Shown one piece after another: positions 36,615 to 45,336 of a stretch of 64,000 nt of DNA (position 1 is its first letter; each line of letters opens with the position of its first letter). A program made the position numbers and the translations under genes. The stretch spans positions 1 to 64,000 of the forward strand of contig NZ_JACESB010000004.1 in assembly GCF_013912005.1 (NCBI RefSeq), given 5' to 3'. The notes beneath the pieces are model-generated. The model ran no database searches and was not told the origin of the DNA. It was given only the letters and a program-made list of their open reading frames with translations. Origin of the DNA: Brevundimonas sp. Its GTDB lineage: Bacteria > Pseudomonadota > Alphaproteobacteria > Caulobacterales > Caulobacteraceae.

Positions 36615-39112
36615 CGCTGCGGCAACGCCCAGGCGATCACCTGGTCGCCCTTCGGCGTCTCCATGAAGTGGTGCCCGCCGGTCATCAGGACCAGATACTG
36701 CCGCCCGTCCTGCTCGTAGACCATCGGTCCGGCCTGGCCGCCGGCCGGCAGCGCTTCCGACCACACCGTCTCGCCCGTCTCGATGTCGATGGCCCGGATC
36801 AGATCGTCAGTGGCGGCGGCGATGAAGATCAGTCCGCCCGCGGTGACCACCGCCCCGCCGTTGTTAGGGGTGCCGATGTCGATCGGCAGCATCGACGGGA
36901 TGCCGAACGGGCCGTTCTTGCGCGCCGTGCCCAGCGGCCGGTCCCAGACGGTGCGGCCGGTGCGGATGTCGATGGCGCGGATGCCGCCGTAGGGGGGCTG
37001 CTTGCACAGCATGCCGGTCGACTTCATCCGCCAGCCGGCGTTGACGTCGATGGCGTAGGGCACGCCCCACTGCGGGTCGCCCGCACCTTCCGCCCCCTCG
37101 GGCACGCCGCCGCGCGACTCCGGCGTCTGGTTTTCAAGCCGGGGATCGCCGCGGGGGAACCAGCCCTTCTCGTTGGCCTCGTCGCGCGGCACCAGCCGGT
37201 TGTAGTTCGGCATGTCGTTGTAGTTGGCGATGATCCAGCCGCGCTGCGGATCGACCGCCACCCCGCCCCAGTCCGAGCCGCCGTTGTAGCCGGGATACTG
37301 GATCCAGCGGCGATCCGTGGTCGGCGGCGTGTAGATGCCCTCGTACGCCGCCTGCCGGAAGCCGATGCGGCAGACCATCTGGTCGATCGGCGACATGCCC
37401 CACATGTCGCGCTCGGTCAGGTCGCGGCGGGCGAGGGTGTGGAAGCCGGAGAACGGCTGCGTCGGCGAGCGCTCCTGCGGCTCGACGCCGCCGCCGGGCA
37501 CGCGCCGCTCCTCCACCGGCGTCAGCGGCCGCCCGGTGCGCCGGTCGAGGATGTACAGGTCGCCCTGCTTGCTGGGCAGCACCAGGGCCGGAACCCGGCC
37601 CGCCGCTGTCGGATAGTCGATCAGCGTCGCCTGCGAGCCCAGGTCATAGTCCCAGACGTCCTTGTGCACCGTCTGGAACGACCAGGCCGGCCGGCCGGTG
37701 GTGACGTCCAGCGCCACCAGCGAGGTGGCGTACCGGTTCTCCGCCTCCGACCGGTCCGCGCTGTAGTAGTCGGCGGCCGAATTGCCCATCGGCAGATAGA
37801 CCAGGCCCAGCGCCTCGTCCCCCGAGGCCGTGGTCCACATGTTGGGGGTGCCGCGCGTGTAGCTGTCGCCCTCCTCCGGACGGCCGGTCAGGTCCGGACG
37901 GGTCATGTCCCAGGCCCAGCGCAGCTCGCCGGTCACGGCGTCGAAGCCCTGGATCACTCCCGAGGGCGCCTGGTTGTACTGGCCGTCCAGCACCTGGTGG
38001 CCGGTCACCACCACGCCGCGCACGATCGTCGGCGCCGAGGTGATCGACACCATGCCGGGGATGACCTCGCCCATGCCGACCTTGATGTCGACCGCGCCGT
38101 TCTCGCCGAAGTCGGCGCAAGGCCGCCCGGTGCGGGCGTCGACGGCGATCAGCCGGCCGTCCAGCGTGCCCTCGATGATCCGCCGGGCGCAGGCCGCAGT
38201 CGCCCCGGCCGCCGGGGCCGCGACGGACCGGGGTTGCGGACGGGCGGGCGCGGCGCGGCCGGCGGCGCTCGCCGGCTCCGGAGCCGCGGCGCGGGCGTCC
38301 GCGACGTCGTAATAGGCCACGCCGCGGCAGGCGGCGGTGTAGGGGATCCACTCGTCGGACACCTGCGGGTCGTAGCGCCAGCGCTGTTCGCCCGTGCGCG
38401 CGTCCAGGGCGATCAGCACATTGCGGGCGCTGCACAGGTAGATGGTGTCGCCGACCTTCAGCGGGGTGGTCTCGGCCCCCCACTTGTCCTCGGGCAGATC
38501 CCCGGTGCGGTACAGCCACACCCGCTCCAGCTGGTCGACGTTGTCGCGGTTGATCTGGCTCAGCGGCGACCATCGCCGGGCGCTGTGGGTCCCGCCGTAG
38601 GCCGGCCAGTCCGCGCCTACGTCGCGCAGCGACGGTTCGGACATTCCGGCCACGGTCGCTGTCTCCGGCGCGCGCGGCGTCATCGGCCGGTTGGCCTGGG
38701 CCACGGCGAAGCCGAACACTCCCGCCAGCGCCACGAACACCCCGCCGCCGATCAGGGCCAGACGGCCCCCGCGCCGGCGGTCCAGCACCGGCAGGGCGGC
38801 GATGACCAGCACCAGCAATACCGCCGGGGCCACCACGCGCGGGACCAGGGCCCAGCCATCCAGCCCGACCTCCCACAGCGCCCACAGCACCGTCAGCACG
38901 AAGACCGCGCCGTAGATCCACGCCCCGAGCAGCTTCAGCCGGAACAGCATGACGCCGGTGGCGATCAGCCCCAGCCCGGCCAGCACGTAGTAAAGCGAGC
39001 CTCCCAGGGCCGCGAGCCAGGCCCCGCCGCCCGTCAGCACCACGCCGATGAGCAGGAACACCACGGCCAGAATCCGCACCGCCCAGCCGCCCGCGCCGGT
39101 TCGCGTCGCCAT
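36611..39112 (-). CDS. gcd: Membrane-bound PQQ-dependent glucose dehydrogenase
   Basis: 833 aa, oxidising glucose or another aldose in the periplasm and passing electrons to ubiquinone. I choose ATG 39112 because GGAGG lies five bases upstream; 39124 and 39160 are weaker. Five membrane helices (about 10-140) precede the eight-bladed propeller: WPAYGGTHSARRWSPLSQIN, NVLIALDARTGEQRWRYDP, GRLIAVDARTGRPCADFGEN, YPGYNGGSDWGGVAVDPQRG, MTGGHHFMETPKGDQVIAW. An Ala/Pro-rich insert of about 30 residues (near 280-310) interrupts blade 2. No PQQ biosynthesis genes are in the window, so the cofactor is made elsewhere or imported. Confidence 0.9.
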   Translation of the reverse strand: MATRTGAGGWAVRILAVVFLLIGVVLTGGGAWLAALGGSLYYVLAGLGLIATGVMLFRLKLLGAWIYGAVFVLTVLWALWEVGLDGWALVPRVVAPAVLLVLVIAALPVLDRRRGGRLALIGGGVFVALAGVFGFAVAQANRPMTPRAPETATVAGMSEPSLRDVGADWPAYGGTHSARRWSPLSQINRDNVDQLERVWLYRTGDLPEDKWGAETTPLKVGDTIYLCSARNVLIALDARTGEQRWRYDPQVSDEWIPYTAACRGVAYYDVADARAAAPEPASAAGRAAPARPQPRSVAAPAAGATAACARRIIEGTLDGRLIAVDARTGRPCADFGENGAVDIKVGMGEVIPGMVSITSAPTIVRGVVVTGHQVLDGQYNQAPSGVIQGFDAVTGELRWAWDMTRPDLTGRPEEGDSYTRGTPNMWTTASGDEALGLVYLPMGNSAADYYSADRSEAENRYATSLVALDVTTGRPAWSFQTVHKDVWDYDLGSQATLIDYPTAAGRVPALVLPSKQGDLYILDRRTGRPLTPVEERRVPGGGVEPQERSPTQPFSGFHTLARRDLTERDMWGMSPIDQMVCRIGFRQAAYEGIYTPPTTDRRWIQYPGYNGGSDWGGVAVDPQRGWIIANYNDMPNYNRLVPRDEANEKGWFPRGDPRLENQTPESRGGVPEGAEGAGDPQWGVPYAIDVNAGWRMKSTGMLCKQPPYGGIRAIDIRTGRTVWDRPLGTARKNGPFGIPSMLPIDIGTPNNGGAVVTAGGLIFIAAATDDLIRAIDIETGETVWSEALPAGGQAGPMVYEQDGRQYLVLMTGGHHFMETPKGDQVIAWALPQR

Positions 39113-39192
39113 CTTCGCCTCCATTTCGCCGTTCTTGGGAAAGGGCCGAGGCGCGGCCAAGGTTCCTTGCGAGGGCGATTCCGGCTCCGGCG

Positions 39193-39217
39193 CGAACCTT
39201 GACGCCCGCGCCCGGTT
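39193..39217 (+). promoter_or_regulatory. Possible ECF-type promoter for the copper storage gene
   Basis: CGAAC (39193-39197), 16 bases, then GGTT (39214-39217), 51 bases before the gene start. It has the same spacing as the stress-type promoters at 7621 and 34569, with one mismatch in GGAAC. On the opposite strand GGAAC at 39166-39162 faces the glucose dehydrogenase, but its -10 is poor. Confidence 0.35.
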
Positions 39218-39268
39218 GAAGGAGCGCCCGCCCCGGCGGGCCCCGTCCCTTCAACTCCGGAGATCGCC

Positions 39269-39691
39269 ATGCGCGCCGAACAGATGATCGCCAGCCACCC
39301 CCACGTCCGCGGCGAGGTCAACACCGCCCTCGCCCGCTGCGTCGAGGCCTGCTTCGACTGCGCCCAGGTCTGCGCCTCCTGCGCCGACGCCTGTCTGGGC
39401 GAGGAAATGGTCGCCGAACTGGTCCAGTGCATCCGCCTGAACATGGACTGCGCCGACGTCTGCCTGACCACCGGCCTGATCGCCACCCGCCGTTCGGGCG
39501 GCGACGTGCCGCTGATCGAGGCCCAGCTGCGCGCCTGCGAACTGGCCTGCGCCCGCTGCGCCGCCGAGTGCGAGCAGCATGCGGAGAAGCACGAGCACTG
39601 CCGGATTTGCGCCGAGGCCTGCCGCGAGTGCGAGCGCGCCTGCCGCGACGTCCTGGCGAGCCTGCCCCGCAGCGGTTCGGCCGCGCACTGA
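39269..39691 (+). CDS. Four-helix-bundle copper storage protein (Csp-like)
   Basis: 140 aa with about 18 cysteines in regular CxxxC/CxxC spacing along helices (RCVEACFDCAQVCASCADAC, CIRLNMDCADVCL, CELACARCAAECEQH, CRICAEACRECERACRD). This is the Csp/DUF326 pattern, in which Cys residues line the core of a four-helix bundle and bind many Cu(I) ions. No signal peptide, so it resembles the cytosolic Csp3 type. GGAG six bases upstream supports the start. It is divergent from the glucose dehydrogenase/CtaG operon, so it may buffer copper for the oxidase made nearby; that link is inference. Confidence 0.88.
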   Translation: MRAEQMIASHPHVRGEVNTALARCVEACFDCAQVCASCADACLGEEMVAELVQCIRLNMDCADVCLTTGLIATRRSGGDVPLIEAQLRACELACARCAAECEQHAEKHEHCRICAEACRECERACRDVLASLPRSGSAAH

Positions 39692-39718
39692 GGCGCGGCC
39701 CGCCCCGCCGCCCGGGCG

Positions 39719-40339
39719 TCAGACCCCCGCGGCGGCGGCGGGGCGGGCGCGGCTGGCCTCGAGCCAGCGCGCCAGATGGGTCAGCTCCTCCGGCGGCCGG
39801 TAGCGGATCAGCCGGGCGAAATCGAGCCCGACCACCGCCACCACGTCGGCGATGGTGAAGCGCTCGGCCGCGATGAACTCCCGGTCCGACAACCGCCGGT
39901 CCAGCGACTTCATGAACTTCTCCGCCGACACCCGGTTGTACTCCGCCACCTGGGGCAGCTGCGTCGCCTCCAGCGCCGCCAGCGCCGGGTGCGAGTGGCG
40001 CACGTTCAGCATGATCGGATTGGCGAGGTAGAACTCGCAGCGGCGGGTCCACATCTCGATCACCGCCTGCTCGCGCGCGTCCCGGCCAAACAGGTTCGGC
40101 TCCGGATGCAGCGACTCCAGGTAGCGGCAGATAGCCAGCGACTCCGAGATCGTCGTGCCGTCGTCCAGCTCCAGCGCCGGCACGTGCGGCACGCCCACCC
40201 TGGCGCGGTACTCCGGCGTGCGGTGCTCCCCCGCGAGCAGGTCGATCTCGACGATCTCCACCCCCTCGACGCCCTTCTCCGCCATCACCCAGCGGACCCG
40301 CCGCGGGTTGGGCGCGCGGTTCGAGGTGTAGAGCTTCAT
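39719..40339 (-). CDS. Glutathione S-transferase family protein
   Basis: 206 aa. The N-terminal thioredoxin-like domain (1-80: MKLYTSNRAPNPRRVRWVMA, VPALELDDGTTISESLAICR) has the glutathione-binding cis-Pro (HVPAL) and the E-S pair. The C-terminal helical domain has the N-capping motif FTIADVVAVVGLDFARLI. The active residue is probably Ser or Asn near position 6-9. Substrate unknown; possible detoxification or stress role. GGAGG precedes the start by about six bases. It lies 29 bases after nupC on the same strand. Confidence 0.87.
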   Translation of the reverse strand: MKLYTSNRAPNPRRVRWVMAEKGVEGVEIVEIDLLAGEHRTPEYRARVGVPHVPALELDDGTTISESLAICRYLESLHPEPNLFGRDAREQAVIEMWTRRCEFYLANPIMLNVRHSHPALAALEATQLPQVAEYNRVSAEKFMKSLDRRLSDREFIAAERFTIADVVAVVGLDFARLIRYRPPEELTHLARWLEASRARPAAAAGV

Positions 40340-40368
40340 TCCGGCCTCCGTTGCTTATCGCAACGCTA

Positions 40369-41640
40369 TCAGCGGTAGATCGCCGACGGCAAGGCCCCGA
40401 CCACGCAGGCGGTCATGATGGTGGCCAGGAAGCCGGCGAACAGCGCCTTCCACACCAGCCCCAGCACCTCCTCGCGCCGCTCGGGCATCAGCACGCTCAG
40501 GCCGGTGACGGTGATGCCGACCGAGCCGATGTTGGCGAAGCCGCACAGGGCGTAGGTCATCAGCATCCGCGTCCGCTCCCCCATCTCGGCGACCGGAACC
40601 CGACCCAGCTCGATGAAGGCGACGAACTCGGTCAGGGTCAGCTTGACCCCCAGCAGCCAGCCGGCGCGGCCGGCCTCCGACCACTCGACCCCGGTCAGCC
40701 AGGCCACCGGCATGAACAGCCAGCCCAGCACCCGCTCCACCGTCACCGGGCCGTCGAACAGCCACAGGCCGCCCAGCATCACATTGGCCAGGGCCACCAG
40801 CGCCACGAACACGATCAGCACCGCCGAGATGTTCAGCACCACCATCAGCCCATCCGCGGTGCCCTTCACGATGGCGTCGATGGCGCTGTCGTACTTCAGC
40901 GCCGAATCGTAATCGGCGTGCGCCCCGCCCTCGCCCGGCTTCTCCGGCACCATCACCCGCGCCAGCAGGATGCCCGCCGGCGCCGAGACGATCGACGCCA
41001 CCAGCACGTGCCCGGCGGCGTTGGTCAGCACGGGCGACAGGATCGCCGCATAGGCCACCATGGTCGACCCGGCCACCGTCGCCAGCCCGACCACCATCAG
41101 CAGGAACAGCTCCGACCGCGTCAGCTTGTCGAGGTAGGCGCGGATCACGATCGGGCTCTCGATCATGCCGAGGAAGATGTTGGCGGCCACCGCCAGCGCC
41201 GACGCCCCGCCCAGCCCCATGGTGCGCTGGAACAGGATGCCGAAGCCGTGGGTGATCCACTTCAGCACCTTCCAGTGCCACAGCAGGGCCGACAGCGCCG
41301 AGATCACCAGGATCAGCGGCAACACCTGGAAGGCGAAGGTGAACAGCGCCCCGTCATTGGTCACCGCATACGGCTGATCGCCCCCGGCCAGGTAGCCGAA
41401 GACGAAGCGCGTGCCCTCGTTGGTCGCCCGCGCCAGCCCGTCGACGGCTCCGTTGATGGCGTTCAGCACCACGTCCGAGCCGGGAATCCCGAACACCGCC
41501 AGCACCAGCGCCGCCTGCACCGCGATCGCCCCCAGCGCCAGCTTCCACGGAAACGCCCGCCGGTTCTCCGACAGCGCCCAGCAGGCGGCGATGACCACGA
41601 CCAGCCCGAGCAGGCTCTGGAGATTCAGCAGGTTGAACAT
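40369..41640 (-). CDS. nupC: Concentrative nucleoside transporter, NupC/CNT family
   Basis: 423 aa inner-membrane symporter for nucleosides driven by protons or sodium. Start chosen at ATG 41640 (MFNLLNLQSLLGLVVVIAAC); the upstream extension in the same frame is not membrane-like. Conserved blocks are VFGYLAGG, FAFQVLPLILVISALSALLW, the GALFTF-type entry, NIFLGMIESPIVIRAYLDKL, MVVGLATVAGSTMVAYAAIL and the C-terminal TYALCGFANIGSVGITVTGL. These are diagnostic of CNT. The neighbouring GST gene may share its transcript. Confidence 0.92.
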   Translation of the reverse strand: MFNLLNLQSLLGLVVVIAACWALSENRRAFPWKLALGAIAVQAALVLAVFGIPGSDVVLNAINGAVDGLARATNEGTRFVFGYLAGGDQPYAVTNDGALFTFAFQVLPLILVISALSALLWHWKVLKWITHGFGILFQRTMGLGGASALAVAANIFLGMIESPIVIRAYLDKLTRSELFLLMVVGLATVAGSTMVAYAAILSPVLTNAAGHVLVASIVSAPAGILLARVMVPEKPGEGGAHADYDSALKYDSAIDAIVKGTADGLMVVLNISAVLIVFVALVALANVMLGGLWLFDGPVTVERVLGWLFMPVAWLTGVEWSEAGRAGWLLGVKLTLTEFVAFIELGRVPVAEMGERTRMLMTYALCGFANIGSVGITVTGLSVLMPERREEVLGLVWKALFAGFLATIMTACVVGALPSAIYR

Positions 41641-41740
41641 GATGGCATCGCCCCCGGCACCCGCCTCTTTGAACCCGCCCCCGGAAGCGTGGCAAGCGGA
41701 CAAACGCAGGCGTCTGCGTCTCCCCCGGCGAAGACCGGTC

Positions 41741-42616
41741 TCAGCCGCCGCGCACGAGCCGGCCGTAGTCCTCCATCAGCCCCAGCGTCAGGGCTCCCGG
41801 CGTGAACCGGTACTCCCCGATCTCGCTCACCGGCGTCACCTCCGCGGCGGTGCCGGTCAGGAAGCACTCGGAGAAGGTCGCCAGCTCCTCCGGGCGGATG
41901 TGGCGCACGATCACCTCGATGCCCTTCGTGCGCGCCATCTCGATCACCGTCTGACGGGTGATGCCGTCGAGGATGGCGTCGACGGGCGGCGTGTGCAGCA
42001 CCCCGTCCTGCACGAAGAAGACGTTGGCGCCGGTCGCCTCGGCCACATAGCCGCGCCAGTCCAGCATCATGGCGTCCGCGAAGCCGCGCTTCTCGGCCGC
42101 CGTCTTCGACATGGTGCAGATCATGTACAGGCCGGCCGCCTTGGCCGCCGACGGCGCCGTGGCCGGATCCGGCCGACGCCACTTCGCCCACTCGAGCCGG
42201 ATTCCCTTCGCCTTGACTTCGGGGTCGAAGTAGCTGGGCCACTCCCAGGCGGCGATGGCCACATGCGGCTTGCTGTTGCGGGCGGTGACGCTGACCTGTT
42301 CGGCCCCCAGATAGGCCACCGGGCGCACATAGCAGTCCGCCAGCCCCATCCGGGCGCAGGTTTCCTTGCAGGCGGCGTCGATCTCGGCCACGCTGTACGG
42401 AAGGTCGAAATCCAGCAGGTTCGCCGACCGCTTGAGGCGTTCCGAATGGGGCGTCAGCTTGAAGATTTCGCCGCCATACATACGCTCACCCTCGAACACC
42501 GACGAGCCGTAGTGCAGGGCATGGGTCAGAACGTGCGTTTTCGCGTCCCTCCAGGGTACGAAATCGCCATCCATCCAGATCCAGCCGTCACGATCGTCGA
42601 AAGGAACGAAGGCCAT
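41741..42616 (-). CDS. ilvE: Branched-chain amino acid aminotransferase
   Basis: PLP-dependent class IV aminotransferase, 291 aa, last step of Ile/Leu/Val synthesis. Start at ATG 42616; the extension to 42637 is Arg-rich. Motifs: VLTHALHYGSSVFEGERMYG, the catalytic-Lys region (AAGLYMICTMSKTAAEKRGF), YVAEATGANVFFVQDG and LTGTAAEVTPVSEIGEYRF. It is divergent from the response regulator with 64 bases between. Confidence 0.93.
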   Translation of the reverse strand: MAFVPFDDRDGWIWMDGDFVPWRDAKTHVLTHALHYGSSVFEGERMYGGEIFKLTPHSERLKRSANLLDFDLPYSVAEIDAACKETCARMGLADCYVRPVAYLGAEQVSVTARNSKPHVAIAAWEWPSYFDPEVKAKGIRLEWAKWRRPDPATAPSAAKAAGLYMICTMSKTAAEKRGFADAMMLDWRGYVAEATGANVFFVQDGVLHTPPVDAILDGITRQTVIEMARTKGIEVIVRHIRPEELATFSECFLTGTAAEVTPVSEIGEYRFTPGALTLGLMEDYGRLVRGG

Positions 42617-42680
42617 TGAAGAACGTCTCCCGCGCAATCTCCGGCGTTAGACCCGCCGCAACCGTCCAGGTCAACGCCGG

Positions 42681-43412
42681 ATGAGCGACGTTCGTCCGCA
42701 GGGCCGCTCCGGCCCGATCGCCGGGCCCGGCGCCGGCCGCCACCTGCTGGTCGTCGACGACGACGACCGCATTCGCGAGCTGCTGAAGGAATTCCTGACC
42801 CGCGAGGGCTACCGCGTCACCGGCGCGGCCCACGCCGCGGCGGCCAAGAGGCTGATGGAGCTGATCGAGTTCGACCTCGTCGTGCTCGACGTGATGATGC
42901 CCGGCGAGAGCGGCTTCGACCTGACCAGCTGGGTCCGCGCCAAGGCCGAGACCTCGAAGACCCCGGTCCTGCTGCTGACGGCCCGGGGCGACCCGGACGA
43001 CCGCATCGAAGGCCTGTCCCGCGGGGCCGACGACTACATGTCCAAGCCCTTCGACCCGCGCGAGCTGGCCCTGCGCATCGACGCGATCCTGCGCCGCACC
43101 GGCGGCAAGCCCCTGACGCCCCGCGAGATCAAGCTGGGCGACGCGGTGTTCGACATGGAGCGGCTGGAGCTGTCCCGCGACGGCAAGCTGCAGCGCCTCA
43201 CCGAAGCCGAGGCCCAGCTGCTGAAGACCCTGGCGATTCACGCCCACGCCCCGGTCGAACGGATGAGCCTCTCGCCGGACACCGCCGACATCACCGGCCG
43301 CGCCGTCGACGTCCAGGTCACCCGCCTGCGCCGCAAGCTGGAGGCCGACCCCAAGAATCCGCGCTACCTCCAGACGGTGCGCGGCGTCGGCTACATGCTG
43401 GCCCCGGACTGA
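42681..43412 (+). CDS. OmpR/PetR-family response regulator
   Basis: 243 aa. The receiver domain (about 20-135) has the acidic pocket LLVVDDDDRIRELL, phosphoacceptor Asp70 in VVLDVMMPGESGFD, and Lys122 in YMSKPFDPRE. The C-terminal winged helix ends in VDVQVTRLRRKLEADPKNPR...VRGVGYMLAPD. It is paired with the histidine kinase that follows seven bases later. The pair resembles the PetR/PetS or OmpR/EnvZ systems of alphaproteobacteria; the signal is not evident. There is no strong ribosome site upstream of ATG 42681. Confidence 0.9.
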   Translation: MSDVRPQGRSGPIAGPGAGRHLLVVDDDDRIRELLKEFLTREGYRVTGAAHAAAAKRLMELIEFDLVVLDVMMPGESGFDLTSWVRAKAETSKTPVLLLTARGDPDDRIEGLSRGADDYMSKPFDPRELALRIDAILRRTGGKPLTPREIKLGDAVFDMERLELSRDGKLQRLTEAEAQLLKTLAIHAHAPVERMSLSPDTADITGRAVDVQVTRLRRKLEADPKNPRYLQTVRGVGYMLAPD

Positions 43413-43419
43413 TCCCGCC

Positions 43420-44763
43420 GTGAGGCTGCTCCCCGCCAGCCTCTGGCCGCGGTTCCTCAAGCGGCGCCTGCCGACCTCGCTCTGGGGCCGGTCGCTGCTG
43501 ATCATCGTCCTGCCGGTGCTGGTCATGCAGGTGGCGGTGACCTGGGCCTTCTTCGACGCCCACTGGCAGACCGTCACCGCGCGCCTCTCCGACGGCCTCG
43601 CCGGCGACATCGCCTGGGCGGTCGAGAGCTACGCCGACGATCCGACGCCCGCCAACCTGGCGATCATCGCCGAGCGCGCCCAGCGCTCCATGTCCCTGTC
43701 GGTGGACCTGCGCGAGGGCGACGTGCTGCCGGAGGAGGCCCGCCGCGGCGCCATCGGCGTCGTCGACCGCACCCTGGAGAGGGCGCTCGCCAACCGGCTG
43801 GACCAGCCGTTCTGGTTCGACACCACCCGCTATCCCGCCTACGTCGACATCCGGGTCCAGCAGCCCCAGGGGGTGCTGCGCATCATCGCCCCGCGCGAGC
43901 GCGCCGTCGCCACCCAGGCCCACATCTTCGTGCTCTGGCTCTTCGTCGCCACCGTCCTGCTGATGGGCGTCGCCATCCTGTTCATCCGCAACCAGGTGCG
44001 CGCCATCGAACGCCTCGCCGAGGCCGCCGAAGCCTTCGGCCGCGGCGAGGCCCGGGAGCGCTTCAAGCCCTCCGGCGCCCGCGAGGTCCGCGCCGCCGCC
44101 AAGGCCTTCATGGACATGCGGGACCGCATCCAGCGTCACATCGACCAGCGCACCGCCCTGCTCGCCTCGGTCAGCCATGACCTGCGAACGCCCCTGACCC
44201 GTCTCCGTCTCGAACTGGCCCTCGCGCCGCCGTTCAAGCGCGCCGCCGCCATGCGCGGCGACCTCGACGAGATGGAGCACATGATCGACGAGTACCTCGC
44301 CTTCGCCCGCGGGGAGGCCGGCGAACCGGCCCAGGACGTCTCCCTGCCCGACCTGCTCGCCCAGGCCGGTGACGACGCCCGCCGCGCCGGCGCCGAGGTC
44401 GAGGTCGCCGTTCCCGCCGGCCTGACCGCCACAGTGCGGCCCCTCGCCTTCAAGCGCGCCCTGACCAACCTCGCCGGCAACGCCGCCGCCCACGGCGAGC
44501 ACGTCCGCCTCAGCGCCCGGCCGCTGGCCTCCGGCGGCGTCGAGGTGGCGGTCGAGGATGACGGTCCGGGCATTCCCGAGGAGATGCACGACGAGGCCTT
44601 CCGCCCCTTCTCCCGGCTGGACGCCTCCCGCAACCAGAACCGCAAGGGCGTGGGGCTCGGCCTCGCCATCGCCCGCGACGTCGCCCGCGGCCACGGCGGC
44701 GACATCACCCTCGAGCGCAGCGACCTTGGCGGGCTGCGGGCCATCATCCGCCTGCCCGGCTGA
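43420..44763 (+). CDS. Sensor histidine kinase, EnvZ/PetS type
   Basis: 447 aa from GTG 43420. Two membrane helices (about 25-45 and 168-190) flank a periplasmic domain of about 120 residues (VESYADDPTPANLAIIAERA). A HAMP linker follows (RNQVRAIERLAEAAEAFGRG), then the H-box SVSHDLRTPLTRLRLEL with His253, the N-box LTNLAGNAAAHGEHV, G1 VEDDGPGIPEE and G2 GVGLGLAIARDVARGHGG. It should phosphorylate the adjacent regulator. No terminator separates it from the next gene, 81 bases downstream. Confidence 0.92.
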   Translation: MRLLPASLWPRFLKRRLPTSLWGRSLLIIVLPVLVMQVAVTWAFFDAHWQTVTARLSDGLAGDIAWAVESYADDPTPANLAIIAERAQRSMSLSVDLREGDVLPEEARRGAIGVVDRTLERALANRLDQPFWFDTTRYPAYVDIRVQQPQGVLRIIAPRERAVATQAHIFVLWLFVATVLLMGVAILFIRNQVRAIERLAEAAEAFGRGEARERFKPSGAREVRAAAKAFMDMRDRIQRHIDQRTALLASVSHDLRTPLTRLRLELALAPPFKRAAAMRGDLDEMEHMIDEYLAFARGEAGEPAQDVSLPDLLAQAGDDARRAGAEVEVAVPAGLTATVRPLAFKRALTNLAGNAAAHGEHVRLSARPLASGGVEVAVEDDGPGIPEEMHDEAFRPFSRLDASRNQNRKGVGLGLAIARDVARGHGGDITLERSDLGGLRAIIRLPG

Positions 44764-44844
44764 TCACATTTTGCGGCCCCTCTGGCGAAGCCTGGCGGCG
44801 GGCATATCTTTCCGCCTGACCGGGGGGTCAGGAGGAACTGCCTC

Positions 44845-45336
44845 ATGCGTAAATTCGCCTTCCTCGCGCCGCTGACGCTCGCCGTCGCCCTGGCCGCCGC
44901 CGCTCAGGCGCAGCCGGCCGCCGTCACCGTCACCCTCGCCCCGGAGTTCGAGAGCGCGGCCGAGGACCTCGGCCGCGCCGACGTGCAGGCGCAGATGGAC
45001 CGACTGGCCGAGGTCGTCACCCGCGCCCTCGCCGACGATCCCGACCTCGCGGGCGCCCGCATCGAACTGGTGCTGACAGACCTTCGCCCCAACCGGCCGA
45101 CCACCGGCCAGCTCCGCGACCGTCCCGGTCTGGACCCGGTCCGCAGCATCTCGACCGGCGGGGCCACGATCGACGGCCGCATCGTCACCGCCGACGGACG
45201 CGAGCTGCCCGTCCACTACGAGCGGTATTCAGACAGTCTCTCGGACGTCTACGGGGTCGGAGTCTGGCATGACGCCGAACGGGCCTGGCGCGGCCTCGCC
45301 GCCAATCTCGAAGCCGGACGCTACGTCCAGCGCTAG
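44845..45336 (+). CDS. Exported protein of unknown function
   Basis: 163 aa with a signal peptide (MRKFAFLAPLTLAVALAAAA, cleaved after QA). The mature part is mixed alpha/beta (VTVTLAPEFESAAEDLGRAD, IELVLTDLRPNRPT, GGATIDGRIVTADGRELPVH) and ends WRGLAANLEAGRYVQR. I recognise no family. A strong ribosome site AGGAGGA (44830-44836) is partly enclosed in a hairpin (CCTGACC at 44815-44821 pairing with GGTCAGG at 44826-44832), which could hold down translation. It may be co-transcribed with the kinase. Its TAG stop overlaps the proC TAG within a shared CTAG. Confidence 0.8.
   Translation: MRKFAFLAPLTLAVALAAAAQAQPAAVTVTLAPEFESAAEDLGRADVQAQMDRLAEVVTRALADDPDLAGARIELVLTDLRPNRPTTGQLRDRPGLDPVRSISTGGATIDGRIVTADGRELPVHYERYSDSLSDVYGVGVWHDAERAWRGLAANLEAGRYVQR

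Noticed and set aside
39150-39225. CueR/MerR-type copper operator before the copper storage gene
   Set aside because: CCTTGAC and GTTGAAGG are only partly symmetrical and the spacing does not fit a MerR-family promoter.
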